A stretch of 64,000 nucleotides of DNA. Source: Loxodes magnus. Lineage: Eukaryota; Ciliophora; Karyorelictea; Loxodida; Loxodidae. Below are positions 12,400 through 25,000 of this stretch, piece by piece. The DNA lies in NCBI GenBank assembly GCA_946699065.1, contig CAMPDV010000504.1, positions 62,001 to 126,000 of the forward strand. Reading direction: 5' to 3'. Every line of letters starts with the position of its first letter. Position 1 is the stretch's first letter. Under the pieces are notes generated by a model. That model had not been told where the DNA came from and did no database searches. It was given only the letters and a program-made list of their open reading frames with translations. The position numbers and the translations under genes are program-made.

Positions 12400-13150
12400 A
12401 GTTTTGTCTACTTTGGAAAATTAAATCTAATTGGGTTGAAATTGCTCCATCCAAATAAGTTAAACTTCTATATTAAATTTTCTAGATTAGCAGTATACTA
12501 GAATTCATTCATTACTATTAGGATTCAGGTGAGATTGGAATTAGAGCAGATTAATTCTAAAACAGTCTGTTGTATAATTGATTTGTAAAAGGGTACTAAG
12601 ATTAAATAAATACTTTTTTGGATGTTTAACTATCACTATTTACTAAGATTATTTCAAAATATAGTAAATAGAAATATATATGGATAAAAGTCTAGCACCA
12701 ATAATCCATTTACTCTTCCAAATTAAATAATACTTAAGCATTTAGAGAGAAAGGATTTTCTTTATATGCTAAAACTAAAAAATTGCTTAGGTAGAAGATG
12801 TAAATTACATAAAAGCCAAGAAAGGGAGCAAATGCTGAGTTTAGTTTTAGTAGTCATTCAACTTTAATTAATGAATTTCAGTTTATAGAAGAGCAATGGT
12901 TAAACCTTATGGAAAGAGTGCACAAGAAAGTAGTAATTGAGAAAACCTTTCAAGAGAGTTTCTATCTTTTTTAAGCTATATAATACTTATGAATATTAGA
13001 TAGTAAGATATAAAGCTTTCATAAGTAACTCTAAAATAATGCGAAAATTATACTTTCTTATATAATCGTAAAAATAGCTATGCAATACCAAAGATATGAC
13101 CCAAGAAAGAATAAATTAATTAAAGAGAGTAAAAAGTAAAGAAGACATTT
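12400..13150 (+). other. Protein-like relic, unrecognised
   Basis: One plus frame near 12830-12960 reads FIEEQWLNLMERVHKKVV with typical protein composition. No domain was recognised, and upstream continuity was not established. The 13150-14400 stretch that follows gives nothing recognisable. Confidence 0.2.
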
Positions 13151-14414
13151 CTATTTCAATTAAAAAGCTAAAATTATATACTAAAAATGTTAATGCAAAT
13201 ACCACTGAATCAGGTAAGCATATAATTAAGTCCTCTATTTAGGGTTTATACATAAAGCTATAATACAAAGGAAACTGGAATGCATACTCCTTGTTACTGG
13301 AGAATAGATTTAATATCATTATATTTTAATTCAAACAGAAAAAACGCAGGCTGAGCCAAAAGTGTATGCAAGTTAGAGAGGAAAGATAAAGATATCAAAG
13401 CGAATGCTCGTTCTATTGAAGATAATAAATTAAGTTTGTTAAACAAATATTTTATACAAAGTCTAAATAAGCATATGTTTCTAGACAAATTCATGACATC
13501 TAATCCAACCAATATCTTATCATTTTCAATATTTTATCAAAACTAAAAAATTTCTCTAAGTTCTAAGGATTTAAAAGAGTTATTTAAGGTATTAAAACAC
13601 TACACTAAGATAAGTTAAGATATTATTGTCATCTAATTTAAAAAAATAGTCTAATAAAAAGAAGGCTAGACTTATAGCTGAAGAATGTTGTCAATATAAA
13701 ATTTAATTTTTAGTTAAAACTGAAAGATAAGAGATGCTATATAAAGTAATTCACCCTAAGAAAGGCTTATAAATATAAAATTAAAGGGAGCTAATGAGAA
13801 AGTTTTGAAAGCATGTAAATCAGCAACAAGAGGAAGAAACTAATGTTTAATAATAGTCGAATTATTGAATAAAGAGTACTAAATAGATACTTAAAAATAT
13901 ACTTTTTATATTAAAATCAACCTTTATATGTTTGGAATATTACGCATGGCAAGATAAGAAAGTAGTGAACCTTATGAAAAACCAAATCGTAATCAAGGAA
14001 AGAAAGCTGAACTTTATAGAGATCATAAATCATTCAAGTCTCATACTTAGAGTTTTCTTAATTTTTATTTTTCGAGATTATTGAATTGAATCTGATGAAG
14101 TAAAAAATAAAAAATAATTTAAAGAAGATAAATCTAAGATAGTAATCTTGTTTTGCTGTATCTAATCATTAACTATAATCAACTTAAACTGAGTAGCAAA
14201 AGCTTTCTATCTTCTATTCCTGAAAATGGGATGAAATAAGAAAGATAGATTATAAGGATATTTTGGAGTCAATAAATGTAATTAAAGGATTGAGTATACC
14301 AAAAAGAGATATGATTAATAGAAAAAGAGAAGCTAGTATATAACAAAGAAAGTATAAAACCAATCCAAGAGTAAGTTCACTTTAAGTAATTTAGAAACTT
14401 ACTTATAAAAGAAT

Positions 14415-15145
14415 TTTTAAAATATTAGATATTATTTTTTAAAATATAGTGTAATATTTTTATGTTTCGTTTTTAAACATTATCAAATTTTCTTTATTTA
14501 TACAATTTTTAAATATAAAAGTGTATCATAAGTTTTCTAAACTTATCATAATTCTTTTAAATTACAACATTTTTTTATTATAAGTGTAATTTAAAGTTTT
14601 TTAATATATTTTACTTATAAAATATAAGTGTATTTTGCGATTTTAAATATTAGATTTTTTTTATAATATATTTTTAATTGTAAAAGTTTTTGATTAATTT
14701 TATTTGTTGTATCATAATTTTTGTAATATAGATTTATAATAAATTTTTTAAAATAAAAGTGTATAATATACTTTTTTAAATTTATAAATTTTCTTTTTTA
14801 AGTATTTTTTAATCTGTTTTTATTTGTATCATAAACATAATATTTTATACAAGTGTATTTCAAAATTTTTCAAATTTATTAAATAATTTAAAAAGTTTTT
14901 ATTATAATTTTATAAAATTTAAATAATTATATTTATATAAGTTTTAAACTTAAATATAATTTATAAAAATTTTGAGAATATGTAAGCACTTCATAATATT
15001 TATGAATCCATAATATCTTATATAAAAAGAGTATCATAATTTTTTAATATAAATTATTAATTATTTTTTAAAGCTTATCATAAGTTAGTGTAAAATAATT
15101 TTTTTTTAATATTAGATATCATTTTTTAAAATATAGTGTAATATA
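14415..15145. repeat. Degenerate AT-rich tandem array
   Basis: The motif AAGTGTAT/AAGTGTAA followed by a T-rich run recurs irregularly (near 14520, 14580, 14625, 14755 and 14845). A segment with TTAGATAT and AAAATATAGTGTAATAT occurs at both 14425-14460 and 15105-15145. This suggests an old tandem array of units of some tens of bases. Period and copy number need a dot plot. Confidence 0.4.
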
Positions 15146-15479
15146 TTTTTTTCAAAAGTTTCTTTTCTTTCTTTTGTTCTTCTATTCATCAGCGTAAATT
15201 TTTTCTTTTATCAACTACTATTTATTTCTTTTTTTTACAGATTTGTGATTAAATGTTTTTTTGAATAATTTTTTCTTTATTTTTATTACTTACCATTTTT
15301 TTTCTTTTACTAAAATTTAAGATTTTATATTTCGGATTGATAAATTTTTACAATTTTTTTATTGATTCTATTATAATTTTTATTGATCTGCTTCCTACAT
15401 TTTTAATACATCCAGAATGTGATTGTAATAGAGTTTTAGAAAATATTTTTGATTTTTCATATGCTGCGCAAATTTTGAC

Positions 15480-16060
15480 TAAAAGAAATTAGAATTCTTA
15501 AGGTTCACTCGCTTATAAAACTTACTTTGGAAAGATTAAATATATAATTAAAGTTAAAGAAGCACAAGATGAATAATCTTATTTTTATCAATTTAAAATA
15601 AAAAAAGTTAAAGATGGTTTTACTTTGAAGAAATAATCACAGTTAATTTTCATTCGGAATCGATCTCTTTCAAACTCAAGCTTTGCTTAGGACTTTGTTT
15701 TTTCACCAGCCTTTTTCTTTCCCAAGTTTCTTATTTTCGCTATGATTTATTCTTCAACTATTATGGTCTGATATTCTTTAATTAAAAAATTTCTTTATAT
15801 ATATTAGTCCTTCTTTGTTGGTCAAAAATAGAAAAGTACGCCTAATATTTTCTGCTTATTTATTCTTTCAATTTCAGTTTTCTTTCGACACCATTTCCTA
15901 CTATGATTCTTTCTAACATATATATTACTAAATCTTTCTGCTATAGAAATTAATTTTATTTGCATCTTATTTTTATTCAGTTTCAATTTCATTTGGAATG
16001 CTTTATTAATAATCTTATGGTTTTTTATTACTGTTCTTTTACTCTTACCTTTCTAAAGTT
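15480..16060 (-). other. Basic protein-like region, unrecognised
   Basis: The minus strand decodes as a long lysine-rich, coil-like stretch (IINKAFQMKLKLNKNKMQ; RKWCRKKTEIERINKQK; LEFERDRFRMKINCDYF) without an obvious internal break. No family was recognised. Relation to the ORF1-only elements is possible, but no zinc knuckle was found. Confidence 0.25.
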
Positions 16061-16589
16061 ATCTTATTTGATATTAAAATTAAGAAAATTTGAATTTAAT
16101 CATTTAGGGAATCTCGTTAAATAAGTTTGCCTTCTATTCCAATTTAATTGATATATAAGATTAAATTTTATTGACTCATTCTTCTATGAATTTGAATTAT
16201 CAGTCTAGTTATTTAATCATTTTTTCTAGCTTTCTTTCTAGTTTTTCTATCTTTTATCTTTGTTTTTTAATTCTTTTTGTATATTATTACTCAATTGCTA
16301 CACTGATTATGCGTAAGCTTGCAGATATTATTTTTCTTAAGTTTACTAATAATTTATTTTTACATGTTATATTATTCTTTTTTAATAAATGAACTAAGAG
16401 AGGACTATTTCTTAGATATCATTTTACTATAATTAATTACATAATTAACTTTTTAAAATTCTTAATTAGCTTAAGATAAATAGGATTTTTTTATTTTATA
16501 AGACCTGTTTGTAATTAAATTACTAAAATATTAAAATAAAGAAGAGTAGAAGAGCTATTAAGAAAAATGGAAAAACTATAATATTAAGA

Positions 16590-16780
16590 AGGTAATTTTG
16601 ATAGAAGAAAGAACGCGAAATCCCTAGTATATCCAAGAGGAGGTATGCTTTTTACAACTTTAAAGACATATCCCTCTCATGTTTTTAGCATAAATGAGAA
16701 TATATTTAATAGTTTAATAATTTAAAAAATAAGGCTGCGCACCATTGAGGAGCTACTCGTACTTTAATAAAAGTATTTTT
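16590..16780 (+). repeat. Short tail-bearing retroposon candidate
   Basis: GGCTGCGCACCATTGAGGAG at 16733 followed by CTACTCGTACTTTAATAAAAG is a diverged version of the LINE tail hairpin. It is preceded by a GC-richer block (16605-16685) that contains GGAGGTATGC and CATATCCCTC. The head is unlike those at 5.4 kb and 17.1 kb. No target duplication was seen. Confidence 0.4.
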
Positions 16781-17035
16781 TTAATCTAATTTAAAAGTAA
16801 TAAAGTAATAAAGTTAATTTAATTACTTTAAAGCTATATCTTTAAAGTAATAATTTAATTCTTATCTTTAATCTTTATTTCAAATTTTATATTTTTATTT
16901 ATTAATCAAATTTAAAATTAATTCCAAATATCTTTCTCTAATTTCATTAATACTATAAAATTTAATTATAGTTTTAAACAAAAAAAGCAATGAAATAGTA
17001 AATTGTAAACATAATAATATTATAATAATTTTTAA

Positions 17036-17547
17036 AACCGCCATAGTTGTTCGAAGGTGAACAACAAGGTCATCTTCATCAGAGGTTGGGGAAGTTAAGT
17101 ACCCATAATTGACTTTATGTCTTCCTCTGCTTTGGTTTGACCTCGAGACATAAGATTCTTAGACCTTCGACGTTGGCTTGACTTGGTTTCGTTTATTTTT
17201 AATACTGAAACTAAAAAGAAATAATATTGCGAGCTTCATCAGAGGTGGGGAATTTAAGTACCCATAATTGACACATGTCGTCCTCTGCTTTGGTGATGCA
17301 ATGAGACACAATCCTGCCATGTCCTTGGACCTCCAGCAAGTATTAAAGATTACGAGTATTCTAAAATTATATCAGTATTGAACGTTTTTATCAGTACTGA
17401 ATAATTATACCAGTATTGAACAAGGTTTATCAGTATCTGATAATTTTACCAGTAACAAACATTCTTGTCAGTATGAAACATTTTTTTTAAAGAGCTGCGC
17501 ACCAACGAGAGTGCTACGCGCTCTATAATCAAATTTATTTATTTATA
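17036..17547 (+). mobile_element. Composite SINE-like retroposon with LINE 3' tail
   Basis: Four parts are visible. A 5' hairpin TTGTTC/GAACAA at 17047-17064. Two copies of a segment starting CTTCATCAGAGG at 17074 and 17234 (period 160 bp), each with GTACCCATAATTGAC and CCTCTGCTTTGG. Six short repeats beginning CAGTA at 17373, 17392, 17411, 17431, 17450 and 17469 (period 19-20 bp). A near-perfect LINE tail at 17490-17547. The heads are far more GC-rich than their surroundings. It probably has no coding capacity and would depend on the LINE for mobility. No target duplication was identified. Confidence 0.65.
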
Positions 17548-20500
17548 GTATTCTAATTAAATAAAGAAAGAAATGTATTTTAAATTAATAAAGTTATAAT
17601 AATTACTTAAATCATTTATTATATCTTCACTTTTAATTTACTTTTTTGTTACCTTTATAAAAAATCTTAAGTTATCACTTTTTATTAACAGTAAAAATAT
17701 TTTGCTATATATTATATTATTATTTATATATTCAAATCTTTAAAATATATTATAAGCTTATAATTTCGTTTAAATCATATTAGTCTATCATCATTTTTAA
17801 ATTATTAAATAATTTTTATTGAAAAAAGGATTTATTATGGAAAAACTAAAAAATAATTAATATATTTTCAACAGAAACAAAGAAAGAAGGTTTTAGACTA
17901 ACTATTGGAAAATTGCTTTAATTTTAAACCATAAATGAGACCAAGCTCAAGAAAATTTGAGCAGACCAATGAGTTATTAAAGGTAAGAGAAATCCTTTTG
18001 GCTAAATAAATGAACGAATAACTTATAATATATTAAATAAGCATACAAAGTAATCTAATTATTTTATTTTAGTCTACTTTTAATATCCTTTTGTTTTTTA
18101 TTTCTAAGATAGCATATTTTTCTTATTAGCAACACTCAAAGTTTAGCTTTAGCTTCAAATATCATGAACTCATCACTTTCCAGATTATATTTAATCTCCC
18201 AATTTTTTAAATAGCTAAAGATTCAGTCCCTAAAATTTAAAGTTTTAACGCGAAATAAGTAGTGCAAAATTAAAATTTGCTTAGTTTTCTCTAATATATA
18301 TAGATGCTCCGAGCATTGTTGTTTCTCTTCTTATTTTTATTTAGAAAAAATTACCTGAATTTAACAGAGTAAGGGACTAAAGCTGCTAATATATTCTAGT
18401 TTGTTTAGTGATGGAAAAAAGAAAGCTAAATTGAATAATGTTTGAGAGTTTTATAAAAGATTGGAAAGATTTAAAGATAATTCTTATTAGAAGGAGTGAA
18501 CAAATATAAAAAATCAGGATAGTACTAAAGATATTTCAGGATAATGAAAATTTATTTAGTGTTAAGAAATTAAAAGTTAGGCTACTTTAACCTTCATCTT
18601 ATTTTTCCAAAAGTTAATAAAATTTTATGAATAGGAGCTTATCAATTAAAGTTCTAATCTAATAGAGAATCATTGAAATAAAATTAACAAAAGTGTAAAT
18701 AATATTAATTTTATTTAGATAATTTGAGAAGATTTTTGTAGATGAAGATAAAATATACTTAGAATAAAATAATTCTTTGAGGTTAGTAGAAAGATTAATT
18801 TTAATAATAATAAAAATAAAAAAATGTAAATAGACGGAAGAAAAAATAAGCAAATCCTAAATGGTTTTTCAAATAAAGGATTTTAATATAAAATTAGAAT
18901 AAAATATATTAAACTAAGTAACTAATTAAAAACCTTTGCAAAATAAATAAAATTCAAGGAATGAGAAGAATTTCTGGAACTAAAATTGTAAATGTTAATA
19001 GAATAGATTACTCTTAAATTATACTGAAGGCCTTTAAAATTAAAAAATTGATATATCTAAGAATAAAGATAGATAATGCTTATATTTAATTAACACTACA
19101 AAATAGTAGATAGATACGGATTAAAAAAATAAGCTAATTAAATTTAGGAATTTTAACTTTATAAAAGAAATTAATTTCTTAAAATCCTTAGATCTTACCA
19201 AGTTACTCATAAAATTCTAAAAGCTGAAAGTTTGAAAAGAAAAAGTAATGAATAAATCAATAATTTCCAAAAAGCTGAGAGAAGATGAAAATTTCTTAAT
19301 TTAAAAATGATATTTGCAGAATAAAGCATGTCTAAATTTTATTGATATCTGATCTCTTAAAGTTAAGCGAATTTTAATAAAGTTTAAGTGAAGATTCGAA
19401 ATTAAAGTATCAATTGATCAACTTAAAAATTAGACCAAGAAAATTAAATTCAAAAGATTATATCATTAATGAAAAATGTAATCAATATCACAGAATAAAT
19501 AATAAAATCAGAGAATATCATTTTGAATATCATTTTTAGCATTAAACTCAAAACTATTCAATTCGCTTAAGATTATATAAGCAAAGCCTCGCTTTCAGAG
19601 TAAAAACCATTCGAAATGAAATCATGACACTAAGTTTCTAAAAATAAAATGAAATAAAGTAATAATAAAAAGAAACAGAATTAGAAAAACAAGGAAAAAA
19701 AGTTATTCGAAACAAAATTGTACTGGATAAAACTAAATTATTCCGAAAAAAGATAAAATCAATAAAAATTGAATTATTAGATAAAATTTAATAGTAACTA
19801 CAAGAAAAAACAATAAAATGTTTAAATAAGCATCAATATCTAAAAATAAAATTTTATTTATTTTAACTCAAAGTTAAATTTATAAATATTTAATTTGGTT
19901 AATAAAGCTTTAATCGTCTTTCAATTAGATATAATTAAATTTGAGGTTTTATTAATTTTCTTTTAATACTCAAATAAAGATTAACTTATCAAAAAGATAT
20001 CACTTATAATAATTTATTTTTTACATAAATCTAATAGATTTAATTAAGTAAATCCATCTAATGCTTTTAGATAATATTTTAATTTTAATTGAGAATGTTA
20101 AATTCAAATATCTAATTATTATGCTCTTTTAGTTTATCAAACATTTAACTTTTAAAAGACTGTTTTATATGAAAAATTAGAATATAGTTATTTATTCTTT
20201 TTAGTAAAGCTAAAAAATGTTTTCGGTAATATAATTATCTCATAACTTGACTTTAAGAAATGATACTCAGAATTAAAAAATCATATTACTACAAATGCTT
20301 TCTAACTTAAATATTTCTTTCAACCAGCTTGGTTTTAAAGGTAATTTGCTTTATTCCTAAAACTTTATTCTAGTATGCTAGATTAAAAAAAAGCTATCAA
20401 TCATTAAATAATTTAACTCTTAAGTAGAAGTCAGAAGTGAAAATTAAAGCTTTAACTAAAATAATAAATATTTAATCAAATAACTTGATAAATGAACTTA

Positions 20501-21256
20501 AGATAAAATTAGATTAAAAAGAATAAAAAGATAACTTTATTAACTTTAATACACTTTGCTGTTTCTCTTTATTTTGATATTCAATGAATTCTAATAAACT
20601 AAGTTTTAAGGATTTTTCTACTATAAGGTAATTTCTTTAGTAAGTCCTAAAAAAAATTTAATTTTAGTTTTAGTTAAATGATTAAAAATCCTTTTAATTG
20701 AAGTAGAAACTGGTTAATAAAAATCTTAATAGAATAATAATCAATATAAATATCTAGAGGCTTGAAGATAGAATTGAATAAAAAGTAGTTAAGCACTTCT
20801 TTAATAGTAAACTATAGTAAGAATATTTATTTGTTAAGTTATTTTCTCTTAATTTTTACCTTTATTAAAATAAATTAAAATACTGTCTTTGTTTCTATAA
20901 CTTAAATAAATTTATTAATTCTTGCTCATGACTCAATTTTATCTGATTATTATTAAACTAAAATAGTTAAGTTAAATAGTGAAAAAATTAGATAATTATG
21001 AATAAAGCTTCATTTATAAAATTGCGATTACTTCAATTAAAATATTAAGCATTTCATTCTTTTTTGTTTTCTAAAATATAAAAAGAAAGCTTGCTGCTTT
21101 TATATAAAAAATGAAAAGCAAAACAACTAAGATTAACAAAAATAATTGACTGGAAGAAAATAACATAAAAAGATAAATAATCAGTTCGAAAATATTAAAT
21201 AGGATTTAGCTAACCCCATAGCTAGACAATTAGAATTAAATACTATAAGTTTTGAA
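17548..21256. other. Long AT-rich stretch with no recognisable gene
   Basis: Both strands show only low-complexity A/T-biased sequence and weak protein-like stretches (for example plus strand near 18960-19400). No motif, RNA gene or repeat boundary could be supported. Confidence 0.35.
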
Positions 21257-21272
21257 ATAATTGCAGGATAAT
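21257..21272. repeat. Target-site duplication, left copy
   Basis: ATAATTGCAGGATAAT is repeated exactly at 21588-21603 and brackets the GC-rich element. A 16-bp duplication is typical of LINE-mediated retroposition. Confidence 0.9.
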
Positions 21273-21587
21273 TAATTAATTTCAACTAAAAAAGTTTTTT
21301 GGACCGGAAACTCCTTTCCGATTGCTCGACCCGACGCTCTCTTTTTATGGAATAACGGGGATATCCTGTTGTGCTCCAGGCACAGCTGTTAGGGAGCTCT
21401 ATCGCTATGAGCACCCAGGCTTCAAGCCCCTACCAAGAGCGGATAATCTCAAAGATAGCGTTCCCTTCAGAAAATGACTCTGACCAGGGACTTTCTCAAC
21501 GACAGGAAAGGAACTTGTTCCTACCCATAAAACCAGAAAGCGTTGTCACGAAGGTCATTCTAAGCTCCCACCATCTTTTCAATTATT
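21273..21587 (-). mobile_element. GC-rich structured retroposon, copy 1
   Basis: A 315-bp block near 50% G+C in about 22% surroundings, flanked by perfect 16-bp duplications. A second copy lies at 61180-61492 (about 93% identical by eye). It can form several hairpins: CGGAAA/TTTCCG at 21305-21320, AGGAAC/GTTCCT at 21509-21522 and TCAGA/TCTGA at 21468-21484. I infer minus orientation: on that strand it ends in T6 and a GTTGAAATTAATTA segment resembling the terminal loops of the ORF1-only elements. However, the best B-box match (GCTTCAAGCCC, 21419-21429) is on the plus strand, so orientation is open. A plus-strand 78-aa ORF inside is shared with copy 2, but most differences change the residue, so it is probably not coding. 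Confidence 0.85.
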
Positions 21588-21603
21588 ATAATTGCAGGAT
21601 AAT
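21588..21603. repeat. Target-site duplication, right copy
   Basis: Exact partner of 21257-21272. Confidence 0.9.
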
Positions 21604-22030
21604 ATAAACTCTTTTATTTGATAGTAAATTTCTCTTAATTGGTAAAACATTAATAAACTTAAAATTTTTAAATTGACAACATTACTAAAAAGTTCTTCAA
21701 TTAAAATCATTTTAAACTAATTTTCTTCATAAATATGAATTTTATAAATAGATAACTACTAAAATAAATTAAATGCAATTTGCAATAAATTATCTAAGAA
21801 ACTTATAATAATTTTTATTAGTTTAAAAAGTAGAACTTCTTTGTAAACATAACTATCTTTAATAATTTTTATAGAAGATTCATACAATTCATTTCACATT
21901 TATATTTTACCTTTAGTATAATAAAGCTAATACTAATTTTAAAACCCAACTAAATAGATTACCTTCATTTTATTAATTTAACTTTTTAATGAAAATTAAG
22001 AAGATTAAATGTTCATGTTTATTTATGAAA

Positions 22031-22086
22031 TCACTTCTTCTTGGCTAGTGTTCCTTTAACGGGTGCAGCTTCCTTCTTAGGTGCCC
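22031..22086 (-). CDS. C-terminal exon of a small basic protein (partial)
   Basis: On the minus strand the last 17 codons read APKKEAAPVKGTLAKKK, ending in TGA at 22033-22031. The codons are distinctly GC-rich against the AT-rich flanks, as expected for a highly expressed gene. The preceding minus-strand sequence, a long AT-rich stretch ending in AAAG, looks like the 3' end of an intron. No upstream exon was found before the tRNA at 22.5 kb. The Ala/Lys-rich tail resembles those of ribosomal proteins or histone H1-like proteins, but the gene cannot be named. A retroposed fragment is possible. Confidence 0.45.
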
Positions 22087-22533
22087 TTTATTTTTATATT
22101 AATAAATTTAAAAATAAAAAAATATTTTCTTAAGAGTGTATAGAATTAAATATACAATAAGGAAATTATTTTAAATAATTAATTTAATATTATTTCTTAC
22201 ATTCAAATATATAATACTTAATAGATTAATTGTAATTTGGTACTTAATATTATAAAATTAAATATTCTATATATATTCCTTTTTAAACTAGGTATCTATA
22301 TTAAGCTTTATTATTTCAGTTTATCTAATTATTATAGAAGTAAGTTATTTACAAAGGCGGTAGTTTATGCGATTGTTATGTATATAAAATAGTAAAGTGA
22401 TAATTAATATTAGAGAGCGTTGTAGCATTTTAAATTATTATTTAAATAATAGAAAAATAGATATTGTTATTAGCATTTATAGCTTTATTATATAAGAGAG
22501 ATTATTTAATGCATTCAGAAAAATAGTTTATAA

Positions 22534-22606
22534 GCCGGTTTAGCTCAGTCGGTAGAGCGCCAGCCTTTTAAGCTGGTGGTCAAGGGTTCAAGTCCCTTAA
22601 TCGGCG
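22534..22606 (+). tRNA. tRNA-Lys (anticodon UUU)
   Basis: A complete cloverleaf: acceptor GCCGGTT/AATCGGC (one G-U pair), D-arm GCTCAGTCGGTAGAGC, anticodon stem CCAGC/GCTGG with loop CTTTTAA (anticodon TTT), variable TGGTC, T-arm AAGGG-TTCAAGT-CCCTT, and discriminator G as usual for eukaryotic tRNA-Lys. Internal A and B boxes are present, there is no intron, and a T6 Pol III terminator follows immediately at 22607. Confidence 0.97.
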
Positions 22607-22612
22607 TTTTTT
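22607..22612 (+). terminator. Pol III terminator of tRNA-Lys
   Basis: A run of six T directly after the discriminator base. Confidence 0.85.
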
Positions 22613-22619
22613 CTAGAAA

Positions 22620-23630
22620 TTTTATATTAAATTATGATTTAAACATTATAAAAACTAGTTTTCCTTAAATAAACTAAAGATATTAAACTTATTACTATTT
22701 AAGTAAAAGATTACTATTAATTACTAATTAATAGTAATAGTAAACTTATTTATAATTCATTTCACTAAGCAAATACTTTAAATATATTCCATAGATTTAT
22801 TAGTAAGGTTAAACTTTGGCATAGAGAATTAAAATATTTTACTTTCATATCGCTAGCAAGATTTATTAATTAGTTAATTAGAATTTAATTTGCTTTTACC
22901 ATATTTCAAATAGGAAATAAAAAAAAGGTTTTGCAACTTCCATCTAAATAATCTTGATTCAATTTTCTTTATTCATTTTCTTTTTCGCTTGTTCACTAAC
23001 CAAATTGTTCAAATAACTCTTCTATTTGTTAATCATTTTAGTCTAAAATTTAATTTCTTCTGTGAAGCAACTTTAAATGAAAATATTTAATTCTTTAGAC
23101 AATTTATTAAAGTTATCTTAGAGTAGGGAAGTTAAGATTATTGTAGATTTGGTTGTAAATTATAAGTTCTAGTGAATCCTAATTCCTAAAATTTTTAAAT
23201 TATTCTATTAAATATTGTAGAGCTTCACTTTAAGAAATATTCTAATATTATCTTATTCTCCACAAAAGCAAATTTTAGATTGTTTTATTTATAGTTTCTT
23301 TATTTCAAATCATACTAAAAATTGTAACTAAAGGTCCTTAATTTGTAAATTGGTACTATTTCTCGAATCATTGTCTTGCTTAATATTGTGTAAGTATAAG
23401 TTGGAAATTTCTGATAATCAATGCTATTATCATAATATTCAAAATAAATGCGTATAGTAGGCATTGCACTCATCCTTCCTATTTCATCTTAATAAAATGT
23501 TTATTCTATTTTATTTCAAATTTTGTTTAGATATTATTTGCTGCTACTAGTATCTTTAAGGTAAATTTGAAAATGTTAAGCTATTTATATTAAATTATTG
23601 AAATATTTAAGTTACTGTTTTTTATTGTTA
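22620..23630. other. AT-rich stretch flanking tRNA-Lys
   Basis: No supported gene. The right part (from about 23200) may hold the decayed 3' end of the minus-strand LINE that starts beyond 23.6 kb. Confidence 0.3.
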
Positions 23631-23639
23631 AAAAGAAAT

Positions 23640-25000
23640 GATACATCAAAGTTGGGATCCATTTAAGATTCAGTATAAAGCTTTAAATAGAATTTGAAAT
23701 ACCTCATTTCAATATTATATTCAAAAGGTAACAAATTCAATTCAATAAAGCAAGATTCATTAAAGTAGAATTAGGACTTTGTAAAGCACATCTTGCTACT
23801 GTTTTTAGCTAGTGAATATATCATGTCTTATTCTTTTACACCCCAAAGAATAATCCAAGAAATAATTTCTATCCCCTACTCTAGCTTCAATAGTATAAAC
23901 GTTAGAAAAGTCTATCTAAAGTTCTAAGGAGTAATAATTTGGTATTTAGATAATTTTTAAATAGATCCTGTTATTTATTTTTTGTATTTCATCGAAACTT
24001 TTTAGCAATGATCTTTATAGTCTTCATTTTCATTAATAGCATATTCTAGATAGGCAACTTTTTTTGATATTCAAATTTACTAATTATTTAATTTTATATT
24101 GAATTCTAAAATTTTCATGCTTTTAGTTCTTACTCCTAAAGCAGATATATTGACATTTTTAAGCATTTATAGTCAATTTAACTCGACCAAATGCTTCACA
24201 TGTAGCCTAAATTAATAAATTCATACTATCTTCATCAGACAGTAATAACAAATCATCTATCCAAACTTTGGAAACAAATAAAAGGCCACTAATTTTAAAA
24301 CAAAGTTTTTTTTTTAAGTTTCCAAATATCTATTGCAATTTAAATGAAAAGAACTGGACCATATAAACTTCCTTCTAAAACCCATTGATGTAATTCAAGT
24401 TTTTCGATAATGTTCCGTTTAAAAGAAATCTAACGTTTAGATGCGAATAAAATGATTCGAGACATTTTATTAGAGCAAGAGGGAACTTAATTCTACGTAA
24501 ATATCTAAATAGAACATTTTTGCTAATGAAATAGAACATTTTTTCTACATCTATAAGAGTAGCAAAAGGATGTTTTCCTCCTCCTCATCTTCTGTGTAAA
24601 TCAATAATTGCTTATAAAGTTCAAACTTGATGTAATTTTTATCACTTCTTTAAAAATCCTTGGTATGAAGGGAATATGATCTTACGCTCATAAATTTATC
24701 CATAACTTCTTTAAGTGATTATTTTATCATATATATTGAGAATAATATTTATAAGCGCAATTGGCCTCCAGTTCTTTCAATTACTCTTTTATCCTCTTTT
24801 ATAAATAAGAAGAATTCTAACTTATTTGAGTTAATTTGAAATAGTATATTTTCTTAACATATTATTCATAAATCTTTAAAGTACTTCATAAAATTCATTA
24901 TAACATATTTGATGATTTCGGCTTTGATACCATCTGCTTCTGATTCTTTATTATTAGCCAATTTCTTGATAGCTTATTTAAATTCTTGTAAGCTTATTAA
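23640..25000 (-). mobile_element. Second LINE: diverged reverse transcriptase fragment
   Basis: Minus-strand decoding gives reverse-transcriptase motifs in order: ANNKESEADGIKAEIIKY near 24960-24900; NWRPIALINIIL near 24770; KHPFATLIDVEKMFYF near 24560, which replaces IDVEKAFD; LFRYLRRIKFPLALIKC near 24480; HQWVLEGSLYGPVLF near 24370, the SP..F region; VWIDDLLLLSDED near 24260, in place of F/YADD; and a C-terminal ARCALQSPNSTLMNLALLNW near 23750. The frame changes several times. It is a different lineage from the LINE at 1-4.3 kb, and no endonuclease or 3' tail was recognised. Confidence 0.75.
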
